Of a stretch of 6,592 bases of DNA, positions 1 through 5,549 are shown in pieces. Numbering within the stretch: the first letter of the stretch is position 1; the number at the start of each line of letters is the position of its first letter. This DNA comes from Chloroflexota bacterium (GTDB lineage: Bacteria; Chloroflexota; Limnocylindria; QHBO01), in the NCBI GenBank assembly GCA_005879815.1, contig VBKA01000108.1, forward strand, positions 1 to 6,592, in the 5' to 3' direction. Under the pieces are notes generated by a model. It did no database searches and had not been told where the DNA came from. It saw nothing but the letters and a program-made list of their open reading frames with translations. Both the position numbers and the translations under genes were made by a program.

Positions 1-808
1 CGATGGGGGGACTACGTTGGCGTCGCATCTGATCCAGCGCTGCCCGGCTCGGTATGGGTCGGCGACGAGGTCGCCGCTGCCGATCACTCGTGGCGGACGA
101 CGGTCATGCGCTTTGCGATGCCCACCGTCTCATCAGCGCCCACCCAGAGCCTCGTGACGCCGAGCACGCTTCCCACAGTGGGTGGAAGCTCGCCTCGCCC
201 AACGGTCCCGGTCAAGATCGTGTGGGGTGGCACGCTGGCCGGATCGGGGGCCACATTCCAAGTCAGTCAAAACATCGATGGCGCCGGGTTCGAGTCCTTC
301 AGTACCTCCACGACTGCCACGAGCATCGTCCGCTCGCTGGCGTTCGGTCACTCGTACCAGTTCGAGGTGCGCGTTCGCAATGCCTACGGCGACATCAGCG
401 CGTGGCAGGTTGGCCCAACCTTCACGCCAACCCTTTATCAGCAGACATCGACCCTGACCGCCGCGCACGTGGTCTACGCCGGAACCTGGACGTCTCAAAC
501 CAGCCCGAACTTCAGCGGAGGAAGCGCCAAGTTCGCAACCGCCGCCAGTGCGAGCGACGTTCGTGGCGACGAGTGTTCGTGCCATCGGGTTCGTCACAAC
601 GCAGGCAACGACGCGTGGTTCGTTCAAGGTCTACGTTGATGGGGTGCTGAAGGCCACGGTGAGCGCCTACACCGCGACCACGACCTATCGCCGAGACGTG
701 TACGCATTCGCATGGCCGACGGCCGGCAACCACAACATCAAGGTCGTCGTCGTCGGGACTGCTGGACATCCCAGGGTCGACGTCGACGCGTTCGTCGTTC
801 TGAAATAG
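1..808 (+). pseudogene. C-terminal part of a secreted protein, frameshifted, 5' end outside window
   Basis: The frame starting at position 1 is open from the left edge to a stop at 637-639; the second half of the protein continues in the next frame and ends with TAG at 806-808. Joined, the parts give: a WGDY...SVWVGDE...WRTTV stretch (1-111), typical of the end of large extracellular proteins; a fibronectin-III-like domain (about 190-420) with the YQFEVRVRNAYGDISAW motif; and a beta-rich terminal domain with YAGTW, FSGGSAKF, TTRGSFKVYVDG and GTAGHPRVDVDAFVVL motifs. The frame changes near 550-556. Restoring two bases (GCGAGCGCGACG instead of GCGAGCGACG) gives the smooth reading ASASATF, so a 2-bp loss in a CG run is the simplest explanation. 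A sequencing error is equally possible. The role is unknown; an extracellular or cell-surface binding function is inferred from domain type only. Confidence 0.75.
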
Positions 809-852
809 CCACCACCATCACGCATGGCCTCGTTCGAGCGGCGAGTAGAAAC

Positions 853-866
853 CGAACGACTGTTCG
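853..866. promoter_or_regulatory. SOS-box-like palindrome (possible LexA site) upstream of ssrA
   Basis: The sequence CGAAC-GACT-GTTCG is a perfect 5-bp inverted repeat with a 4-bp spacer. This matches the half-sites and spacing of the SOS box of Gram-positive bacteria (CGAAC-N4-GTTCG), bound by LexA/DinR. It lies 44 bp before the mature tmRNA end and overlaps the position where the -35 element of the putative ssrA promoter would be, so a bound repressor could block transcription. A further half-site, CGAAC at 874-878, makes a second, oppositely arranged inverted repeat (GTTCGC 862-867, GCGAAC 873-878). The regulatory role is inferred; lexA is not in the window. Confidence 0.4.
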
Positions 867-892
867 CTATGTGCGAACGAGCATGGTAAGAT
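863..892 (+). promoter_or_regulatory. Candidate ssrA promoter
   Basis: A -10-like TAAGAT (887-892, 4 of 6 consensus bases) lies 18 bp after a weak -35-like TTCGCT (863-868, 3 of 6). Transcription would start near 899, giving a leader of about ten bases removed by RNase P at 910. The match is weak, and the position relative to the RNA is the main support. Confidence 0.4.
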
Positions 893-909
893 CGACGGGT
901 TCGGTTCGT

Positions 910-1271
910 GGGGATGTCAGGTTTCGACAGGGCTCAGGGACCGGAGATCGCAGGTCGAGGTCGCCCGCAGGCCTCGTAAAACCGCGGGCAAAGCCAGTAA
1001 CTGGCAACAACAGTTACGCCCTCGCTGCTTAGTCAGTGAGCATCGACGCCGTCCCCCCTCCCCGGACGGCGAAGATGTCATCAGGGGAGGTGCGGCGCCA
1101 CCGACTCCGGTGAGTGACGTCAAAGAGCCGAGAGGCACACCGGATAGCTAGCGGAGCACCCCGCCGGTTGGGGGCCCGCGTCGCGAAGCGCAAGTAGGCC
1201 GGAAATACCTGTAGGAAGTCTCCGGCGACTCGGTTCTGGACGGGGAGTTCGATTCTCCCCCATCTCCACCA
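910..1271 (+). ncRNA. ssrA: tmRNA (transfer-messenger RNA), one-piece
   Basis: tmRNA rescues stalled ribosomes: it is charged with alanine, enters the empty A site with SmpB, and supplies a short reading frame that adds a degradation tag. The acceptor stem GGGGATG (910-916) pairs with CATCTCC (1261-1267), followed by discriminator A1268 and encoded CCA (1269-1271). The T arm carries TTCGATT (1248-1254). Long helix P2 is seen as CCGGAG (941-946) with CTCCGG (1220-1225) and CAGGT (951-955) with ACCTG (1207-1211). Pseudoknot PK1 is formed by CGAGG (956-960) with CCTCG (972-976), and GCCCGC (963-968) with GCGGGC (984-989), with the usual UAAAA in the loop. Downstream, GCCGTCC (1048-1054)/GGACGGC (1064-1070) and CCTCCCC (1057-1063)/GGGGAGG (1084-1090) interleave as PK2. 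The length of about 362 nt is normal. No clear U-tract terminator follows. Confidence 0.97.
1003..1032 (+). other. tmRNA tag reading frame (resume codon GGC)
   Basis: The frame GGC AAC AAC AGT TAC GCC CTC GCT GCT TAG encodes GNNSYALAA, so the full tag would be (A)GNNSYALAA with the first alanine coming from the charged tmRNA. The ALAA end is the usual ClpXP-type degron. The resume codon was chosen because the preceding TAACT followed by GGCAA matches, from memory, the Bacillus subtilis arrangement (resume codon GGC), and because PK1 ends 13 bases earlier at 989. Confidence 0.8.
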
Positions 1272-1280
1272 ATATCCCCG

Positions 1281-1544
1281 TCAGTGAGGCGCTTCCATCC
1301 CCTCCTCGCGGGCCTGAACGTCGCCCTCGCGATGACCATGCGGCCACTCGTCATCGCGCCCCTGGACCCGTCCCGACGCTTTTCCAGCTCCCGACGATTT
1401 CGCGTCGTTCGCGCTCAGCCGCTCGTCGTCGGGTTGAAGGTCTGGGATCGTCTCCGCTGATGGCTGTCCCCGGTTGCCGATCGTCGATCCCGGCTCGATC
1501 TCGGGTGGCCGTGGCTTCTCTGGCTGCTTGCGATCGCGCGTCAT
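1281..1544 (-). CDS. Small highly charged hypothetical protein (87 aa)
   Basis: I do not recognise this protein. It is hydrophilic, with alternating acidic and basic residues, many Pro and Gly (start MTRDRKQPEKPRPPEIEPG), no cysteine and no membrane segment, so it is probably disordered. The main support for a real gene is its start: the ATG at 1544 is preceded by a perfect AGGAGG (1550-1555) only five bases away. Third codon positions are mostly G or C, as expected in a high-GC genome. It converges on ssrA, its stop lying nine bases beyond the tmRNA 3' end. The 184 bp between this start and the divergent gene at 1729 hold no promoter I can name with confidence. Confidence 0.55.
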   Translation of the reverse strand: MTRDRKQPEKPRPPEIEPGSTIGNRGQPSAETIPDLQPDDERLSANDAKSSGAGKASGRVQGRDDEWPHGHREGDVQAREEGMEAPH

Positions 1545-1549
1545 CTCGA

Positions 1550-1555
1550 CCTCCT
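1550..1555 (-). promoter_or_regulatory. Strong ribosome binding site of the 87-aa gene
   Basis: On the minus strand AGGAGG is followed by TCGAG and then ATG. It is the best Shine-Dalgarno match in the window and is what makes the small ORF credible. Confidence 0.6.
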
Positions 1556-1728
1556 CGCTGATCGCCTTCCTCGGGCTGCAGTCGCCGTGCCAGCTCCCTG
1601 CGCCGCGAACCGGGTCGCCCTGGATGTCCCTCTATTACCTACGGGGCTTGATTCCGTGTGCTACGTTCCTGCGGCGGTCGAACCCCTGTCCATCATTTAC
1701 GACCACCTGGGAGGGCACGCACGGACTC

Positions 1729-2220
1729 ATGGATTTCAGCAAGCTGAACGGCAATGAGAGACTGGCCGTCTACGGCGCAGCCGCGTCGATCGTCGGCGCG
1801 ATCCTCGCCCAGATCGGCAGCATCTATGGTGCCGGTGGCCTCTGGCTCTCGTTCATTCTCGCACTCGCCATGATCGCGATCGTCTTCCTCCCACAGTTGT
1901 CGCCTCAGACGACTCTGCCCGGTTCCAAGGGCAGCCTGATGCTGATCGTCGGAGGAATCGCCGCCGTCGGAGCCCTGCTCGGCCTCCTCGCCATCCTTGG
2001 CGCCTTGGCCCTCTTCGCGCTGTATGGCGGGCTCTGGTTCGTGGGAATCGTGATTGGCATCGTCGGTGGGCTCGTCATGGGCTGGGCCGGATGGCAGGAG
2101 TTCCAGGCTGAAGGCGGCAAGTTCCAGATCGGGAGCGGGCCGGGCGCCGGGCCGGGCGCCGGGCCGGGTGGAGGGGGCGCTCCACCGCCACCACCGCCTC
2201 CTGGAGCTCCGAGCACCTAG
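1729..2220 (+). CDS. Small integral membrane protein with Gly/Pro-rich tail (163 aa)
   Basis: The protein starts MDFSKLNGNERLAVYG and has about four hydrophobic helices: residues ~14-31, ~35-52, ~67-96 (may be two short segments), and ~98-118. A charged stretch (WQEFQAEGGKFQIG) follows, then a tail of Gly-Pro-Ala repeats and seven consecutive prolines before GAPST. The organisation resembles small uncharacterised membrane proteins of actinobacteria and Chloroflexota that begin with a similar KL-x-x-xE motif, but I cannot assign a family or function. The frame is open back to 1474; I chose ATG 1729 because the upstream part reads as non-coding and GGGAGGG at 1709-1715 lies ahead of it, although 13 bases is a long spacing. 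Its TAG stop overlaps the stop of the convergent gene. Confidence 0.75.
   Translation: MDFSKLNGNERLAVYGAAASIVGAILAQIGSIYGAGGLWLSFILALAMIAIVFLPQLSPQTTLPGSKGSLMLIVGGIAAVGALLGLLAILGALALFALYGGLWFVGIVIGIVGGLVMGWAGWQEFQAEGGKFQIGSGPGAGPGAGPGGGGAPPPPPPPGAPST
2137..2168 (+). repeat. Short tandem repeat in the membrane-protein tail
   Basis: Two exact copies of GGGCCGGGCGCC (2137-2148, 2149-2160) plus eight bases of a third encode GPGA units. Such units can expand or contract by slippage in steps of four residues without breaking the frame. Confidence 0.85.
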
Positions 2221-2708
2221 ACCGATGGCGCCGCCGGGTCGGCGGCGCTCTCCCCTCCCAGCTCCCTGAAGCGCTCCGAGAGCAGGTCGATAGCGTCGAC
2301 CTGCTCCTTCATTCCGGCCGCGGCCAGCCCGCGCCGCGCCTCGCCGAGCCGGGCCACCACCGCGTCCCCTGCCAGCCCGTCATCGATCGCATCCAACGCT
2401 TCGCGGATCAGGGCCCGTCGGGCAGCATTGGCCTCGGTCTTCGCCATCCAGGCCAGCAGCGCCGCGAGGTCGGCCTGCGTGGCCTCCAGCTCGGGCGGCG
2501 GAGGATCGAGCGCCTCCTCGAAGTAGGCGATCGTCGCCGCCAGGAGCTCTGCGCGGCGGCTCGCGCCGTGCGATTGCGAGACGGTCACGCCCCCGCCGGG
2601 GCGCGCGTACGCGAGGTGGAATCCCGCGACGTCCGCGACGAACCCCACCCACGCTCCGCCCGAAGGCAGCCTTCCGACAGCCGCCGGTGCCGCCGGCAAT
2701 GCCGCCAT
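2217..2708 (-). CDS. Hypothetical protein, apparent last gene of the rpmH-khpB operon (163 aa)
   Basis: I do not recognise the family. The N-terminal third (GGAWVGFVADVAGFHLAYARPGG) looks like a small beta structure; the rest is helical and charged (SRRAELLAATIAYFEEALD, then LAALLAWMAKTEANAARRALIREALDAIDDG and a C-terminal helix with MKEQVDAIDLLSERFREL). No signal peptide or membrane segment is seen, so it is probably cytoplasmic. The start ATG at 2708 is 31 bases after the khpB stop with no Shine-Dalgarno in front; the frame stays open upstream but enters khpB. Its place, where mnmE, rsmG or parA often follow in other bacteria, suggests co-transcription with khpB but does not reveal a function. 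Its TAG overlaps the stop of the opposing gene. Confidence 0.65.
   Translation of the reverse strand: MAALPAAPAAVGRLPSGGAWVGFVADVAGFHLAYARPGGGVTVSQSHGASRRAELLAATIAYFEEALDPPPPELEATQADLAALLAWMAKTEANAARRALIREALDAIDDGLAGDAVVARLGEARRGLAAAGMKEQVDAIDLLSERFRELGGESAADPAAPSV
2228..2248. other. GC-rich perfect hairpin just after the convergent stop codons
   Basis: GCGCCGCC (2228-2235) and GGCGGCGC (2241-2248) form an 8-bp stem with a 5-base loop, eight bases past the stop of the membrane-protein gene. It could help end or protect that transcript, but no U-tract follows, and it also encodes the end of the convergent protein, so it may be chance. Confidence 0.3.
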
Positions 2709-2739
2709 CAGCGAGGTGGCTTTGCAGACGAGTTTTGGC

Positions 2740-3780
2740 CTACGCCCCGACCTTGTCGGCGGGCAGAACCACGATCCGCCGATTCGGTTCGACCCCAACG
2801 CTCTGCGTCCGAACACTGGGATTCTCGACGAGCGCCATGTGCACGATACGGCGTTCGACCGCCGGCATCGCCTCCAGCTGGATGATCTTGCCCGTATGCA
2901 GGACCCGTTCTGCGGCTCGCCGGGCCACGTCACGCAGCTGATCCTCGCGACGCCCCCGATAGTTTTCGACATCGATGGCGATGCGGAATGACTGGCCTTC
3001 GCGGCGGGCAATGATCAGGTTGACGAGGTGCTGCAGGCTCGCGAGCTTCTCCCCGCGCCGGCCGATCAAGACCCCCAGGTCATCGCCTTTCACGTTGAGC
3101 TTGGCCGTCTCGGTGCCCATGGCGATCTCCACCGTTCCGGTCAGACCCATCAGCCGGAGGAACTCCTCGAGCACGGCCTTCGCCTCGTCGACGACGGCGC
3201 GTTCCTTGTCGGAGAGCTCCTCCATCGGCTTGGCAGGCACGAAGGGAATGGGCTCCCGCACAGGTCGCTCGCCACGTTCGGGTCGCTCGCCACGATCGGG
3301 TCGGGGTGGCCGTTCTCCCCGCGCCCCTCGTCCCGCTCGAGGCGGCCGCTCCCTGCGTTCCGGGCGCTCGCCAGGGACCGCCTCGATGACCGCCGCCTCG
3401 GCAGGCCCGCGACCCCCGCGACCGCGACCCCCGCGGCCACGACGATTCTCCTCTGCGCGGGCCAGCTCGATCGCCTGGTCGGCCGCGGCGTCCTCCTCGT
3501 CGAGCTCCGCAGTCGCCACCGGTGCATCTGCCGCAACCGTCGCCTGGCTTGCCGGTGCGTCCTCGATGGACGGCGTCGTCTCTCGAACCGAGGGGGCAGC
3601 GGCCACCGCGGATCGCGGGGCGGCCAGGATGCGCGCCTCCTCCCCGCCGACGCCAAGGATGCCGCGGCTCCCCTGGGACAGGATCTCGATATCCAACTCC
3701 GACAGGTCGGAGTCGAACTCCTTCATCGCTGAGCGGATCGCCTCTTCGACGTTCTTGCCGGTGAATTCTCGAAATGTCAT
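2740..3780 (-). CDS. khpB: RNA-binding protein KhpB (Jag), with long RGG/Arg-Pro-rich linker
   Basis: KhpB (Jag, also EloR) is a cytoplasmic RNA-binding protein, known in Gram-positives to partner KhpA and to affect cell elongation and division. Three parts are seen in 346 residues. The Jag_N domain is at 1-52 (MTFREFTGKNVEEAI, then ILSQGSRGILGVGG). The KH domain is at about 215-272 with the RNA-contacting loop I-G-R-R-G at 239-243 and DVENYRGRR at 270-278. The R3H domain is at about 280-343 with R310-x3-H314 inside VERRIVHMAL. Between them lies a low-complexity linker of about 135 residues, first Ala/acidic, then RGRGGRGRGG (114-123) and RGERP units. Family members are commonly about 200-250 residues, so the extra length is all linker. 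The ATG overlaps the yidC stop as ATGA, which suggests translational coupling. Confidence 0.95.
   Translation of the reverse strand: MTFREFTGKNVEEAIRSAMKEFDSDLSELDIEILSQGSRGILGVGGEEARILAAPRSAVAAAPSVRETTPSIEDAPASQATVAADAPVATAELDEEDAAADQAIELARAEENRRGRGGRGRGGRGPAEAAVIEAVPGERPERRERPPRAGRGARGERPPRPDRGERPERGERPVREPIPFVPAKPMEELSDKERAVVDEAKAVLEEFLRLMGLTGTVEIAMGTETAKLNVKGDDLGVLIGRRGEKLASLQHLVNLIIARREGQSFRIAIDVENYRGRREDQLRDVARRAAERVLHTGKIIQLEAMPAVERRIVHMALVENPSVRTQSVGVEPNRRIVVLPADKVGA
3263..3298 (-). repeat. 18-bp tandem repeat in the khpB linker
   Basis: GGTCGCTCGCCACGTTCG (3263-3280) is followed by the same unit with one change, A for T (3281-3298). It encodes consecutive RGER/P units of the linker, pointing to growth by local duplication. 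Confidence 0.8.
3409..3438 (-). repeat. 15-bp tandem repeat encoding the RGG box of KhpB
   Basis: GCGACCCCCGCGACC (3409-3423) and GCGACCCCCGCGGCC (3424-3438) differ by one base. On the minus strand they encode GRGGR units, the RGG-type RNA-binding motif. Confidence 0.8.
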
Positions 3781-4985
3781 CGCCTTCGGCCTCGTTTCTT
3801 CTTGCCGCCAGGGCGCCGTTCAGCGGGGCGCTGCGGGTTGGTCGCGCGCTGCGGCGTTGCGGCGCGTTGCCCCTGGGCGGATTGGGCTGGATTGGGGCTC
3901 GCGGGTGGATCGGCCGCCCTTCGCGGCCCGGATGAAGGTGGCGGTCTGGGGTCAGGATTGGCCCCGCGACCTCCGGCTGCGATGCGTGAGGCAGAGCTGA
4001 CCCAGCCCGGCGACCAGCCGAGGATCGGGAACAGGTTGCCCCAGCCCATGATCAGGAACTGGTGGACGACGAGATACGCGGTGTAGACGACCCAGTACAG
4101 GATCAGGCCGCTGGCGAAGATGCCTCCCCAGAAGACGGTGAGCAGCGGAAAGAGGTAGGTCATGGTGCTGGTGGCGCTCGATGTCGCGTCGTCGGGGTTC
4201 GACGGTGGTGCTGTCATCTTGACCTGCACGAATTGCAGGATCCCGGCGATGACCGCCAGCAGAGAGAGGCCAAATCCGCCGATCACCAGCGCAAACGCAT
4301 GATCCGGTTGGGCGAGGTCGAGATGGACGCCGGTGAGCGGGTTCATCAGCCAGGCAGAGGTCGTCTTGATCCCTGCCGAGAGATGCAGGGGATCCAGGAG
4401 CTGGCAGTTGAGCGGCAGGAAGTGGGTGAACGCGCCGGAGTCGAACTGCGGGAGGTTGCAGGGACCGCTGACCGGGGCGTGGAAGGTCACTTGGCCCCCC
4501 GACGTGACAATCTCCTTTATTTCGGGCAACGCCCTCTGCAGCGCAATAAATGCCTGATCCTTCGTCTGCTGCACGGAAATCGTGACGACGTTCGATGCCC
4601 GGATCAGCACTTGGTAGAGGATGATCAGGATCGGCATCTGGACCGCCAGCGGGAGGCATCCACCCAGTGGGTTGACGCCGTGCTCGCGGTAGAGCGCCAT
4701 CTGTTCCTGCTGGATCTTCTGGGAGTTCCCCTTGTGCTTGCGCTGCACCTCGCGGATGAGGGGCTGCATCCGCTGCATCTCCTTCTGCTGGCGGATCTGC
4801 GCCGCGAACAGGGGAGCCAGAACCGTGCGGATGGCGACGGTGAACACGATGATCGCCAGCGCGAAGTCGCTGAAGATCAACCGATAGGCCAGCACCAGCA
4901 GGTTGAAGAGCGGCAGGTAGATGACGTCCCAGGGCGGGGAGAAGTGCTCGATCCCGAAGAAGCCGGCGGCGAGGATGGATATCAA
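3777..4985 (-). CDS. yidC: Membrane protein insertase YidC (Oxa1/SpoIIIJ type) with basic C-terminal tail
   Basis: YidC inserts and folds inner-membrane proteins, alone or with SecYEG. At 402 residues it lacks the large periplasmic domain of Gram-negative YidC. TM1 lies at ~39-60 (SDFALAIIVFTVAIRTVLAPL) with the groove arginine R53. The cytoplasmic helical hairpin is at 62-105 (RQQKEMQRMQPLIREVQRKHKG), and TM2 at ~107-128 contains the NPLGGCLPLAVQMPI motif. TM3 is at ~229-253, TM4 at ~276-294 and TM5 at ~296-318. An external loop of about 95 residues between TM2 and TM3 holds C176 and C194. After residue 334 comes a Pro/Ala/Arg-rich tail ending in GGKKKRGRRR; basic tails of other YidC proteins bind ribosomes, and that role is inferred here. 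The start is TTG at 4985: an in-frame stop lies 12 bases upstream and no other start fits. A weak GAG is six bases ahead. It follows yidD by 12 bases and overlaps khpB by four. Confidence 0.96.
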   Translation of the reverse strand: MISILAAGFFGIEHFSPPWDVIYLPLFNLLVLAYRLIFSDFALAIIVFTVAIRTVLAPLFAAQIRQQKEMQRMQPLIREVQRKHKGNSQKIQQEQMALYREHGVNPLGGCLPLAVQMPILIILYQVLIRASNVVTISVQQTKDQAFIALQRALPEIKEIVTSGGQVTFHAPVSGPCNLPQFDSGAFTHFLPLNCQLLDPLHLSAGIKTTSAWLMNPLTGVHLDLAQPDHAFALVIGGFGLSLLAVIAGILQFVQVKMTAPPSNPDDATSSATSTMTYLFPLLTVFWGGIFASGLILYWVVYTAYLVVHQFLIMGWGNLFPILGWSPGWVSSASRIAAGGRGANPDPRPPPSSGPRRAADPPASPNPAQSAQGQRAATPQRATNPQRPAERRPGGKKKRGRRR

Positions 4986-4997
4986 CGCGGGCTCATC

Positions 4998-5204
4998 TCA
5001 TGGGACCGGGTCGTAGCCGCCGGGATGGAGGGGATGGCAACGTGCGATTCGCCGTGCACCCATCCACGAGCCGCGCAGCAGCCCGTAGCGCTCGATCGCC
5101 TGGTACGTGTACACAGAGCATGAAGGCTCATAGCGGCAGCTGGGCGGCATCCAGGCGGTGAGCCGCTGGTACGCCGTGATCATCCCGAGCCCGATCAGCC
5201 TCAA
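4998..5204 (-). CDS. yidD: Membrane protein insertion efficiency factor YidD
   Basis: YidD is a small protein associated with the inner face of the membrane that assists YidC-dependent insertion. All 68 residues align with the family pattern: an amphipathic start (RLIGLGMITAYQRLTAWMP), PSCRYEPSCSVYTYQAIERYG with C23 and C29, then GLLRGSW...RRIARCHPLHPGGYDPV with C56. The start is TTG at 5204, overlapping the rnpA stop as TTGA; it is supported by GGAG eight bases upstream and by the normal family length. An ATG at 5183 would cut seven family-like residues. The overlap suggests reinitiation by ribosomes finishing rnpA. Confidence 0.96.
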   Translation of the reverse strand: MRLIGLGMITAYQRLTAWMPPSCRYEPSCSVYTYQAIERYGLLRGSWMGARRIARCHPLHPGGYDPVP

Positions 5205-5536
5205 GGTCCGATCTCCGTTCGCCGGAGCACGTTGGTGAGCGCCTCTCGCAGGTTCGCGTAGGTCGCCTGTGCGGCCGCGGGCCGCGCGATCACCAGCAGG
5301 TCCCAGCCTGTTCCAAGTTCGCCATACCGCTCGCTGATCAGCGCGCGCAGCCGGCGTCGTACCCGATTCCGCTGGACCGCCCCTCCGAGCGATCGCGGGG
5401 TGCTGAGCCCGATCCGGGTTGTCGCGCCATCGGTCCGTAAGACTCGAAGGACCAGAAGTGGCGAGGATCGTGTCGTTCCGCCGCGGGCCAGTGCGTCAAA
5501 GTCCCTCTTGTGTCGGAGGGTCGGGTACGGCGGCAC
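5201..5536 (-). CDS. rnpA: Ribonuclease P protein component RnpA
   Basis: RnpA is the protein cofactor of RNase P, which trims the 5' ends of tRNA precursors and of tmRNA. The family signatures are present: TLRHKRDFDALARGG at the N-terminus, then RIGLSTPRSLGGAVQRNRVRRRLRALISE (41-69) with the RNR motif at R56-N57-R58, and WDLLVIARPAA (78-88). From GTG 5536 the length is 111 residues, normal for the family. That start lies 13 bases after the rpmH stop but has only a weak AAGG close to it. The frame stays open to ATG 5638, within rpmH, giving 145 residues; the extra 34 show no family similarity, so I prefer GTG. The gene ends in a TTGA overlap with yidD. Confidence 0.92.
   Translation of the reverse strand: MPPYPTLRHKRDFDALARGGTTRSSPLLVLRVLRTDGATTRIGLSTPRSLGGAVQRNRVRRRLRALISERYGELGTGWDLLVIARPAAAQATYANLREALTNVLRRTEIGP
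5213..5216 (-). promoter_or_regulatory. Ribosome binding site fixing the TTG start of yidD
   Basis: GGAG, inside the last codons of rnpA, lies eight bases before TTG 5204. The downstream ATG at 5183 has no comparable site. Confidence 0.6.
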
Positions 5537-5549
5537 GTCCTTGGCCGGA

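Noticed and set aside
54..650. 198-codon open frame beginning at 54
   Set aside because: Very Arg-rich alternative frame of the secreted-protein fragment, with no recognisable motif.
988..1032. Longer tmRNA tag AKPVTGNNSYALAA starting at GCA 988
   Set aside because: GCA 988-990 overlaps the PK1 strand 984-989, which pairs with 963-968; the resume codon should come about ten or more bases later, as GGC 1003 does.
1676..1691. Second SOS-like box ahead of the membrane-protein gene (CGAAC-CCCT-GTCCA)
   Set aside because: The right half-site has two mismatches; not better than chance.
1474..1728. N-terminal extension of the membrane protein to 1474
   Set aside because: The extra 85 residues look non-coding, overlap the divergent 87-aa gene, and lack a convincing ribosome binding site.
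2228..2248. Intrinsic terminator after the membrane-protein gene
   Set aside because: The stem is perfect but no U-tract follows on either strand, so it is listed only as a hairpin.
2709..3011. Extension of the 163-aa unknown protein upstream to 3011
   Set aside because: It would overlap the R3H/KH end of khpB in another frame; the extra residues are a shadow of that gene.
2975..4000. 341-codon open frame on the + strand opposite khpB
   Set aside because: Ser/Arg/Pro-rich complement of the khpB linker and KH domain; a typical high-GC antisense shadow.
4062..5123. 353-codon open frame on the + strand opposite yidC
   Set aside because: Antisense of the strongly supported yidC and yidD genes, with no protein-family features.
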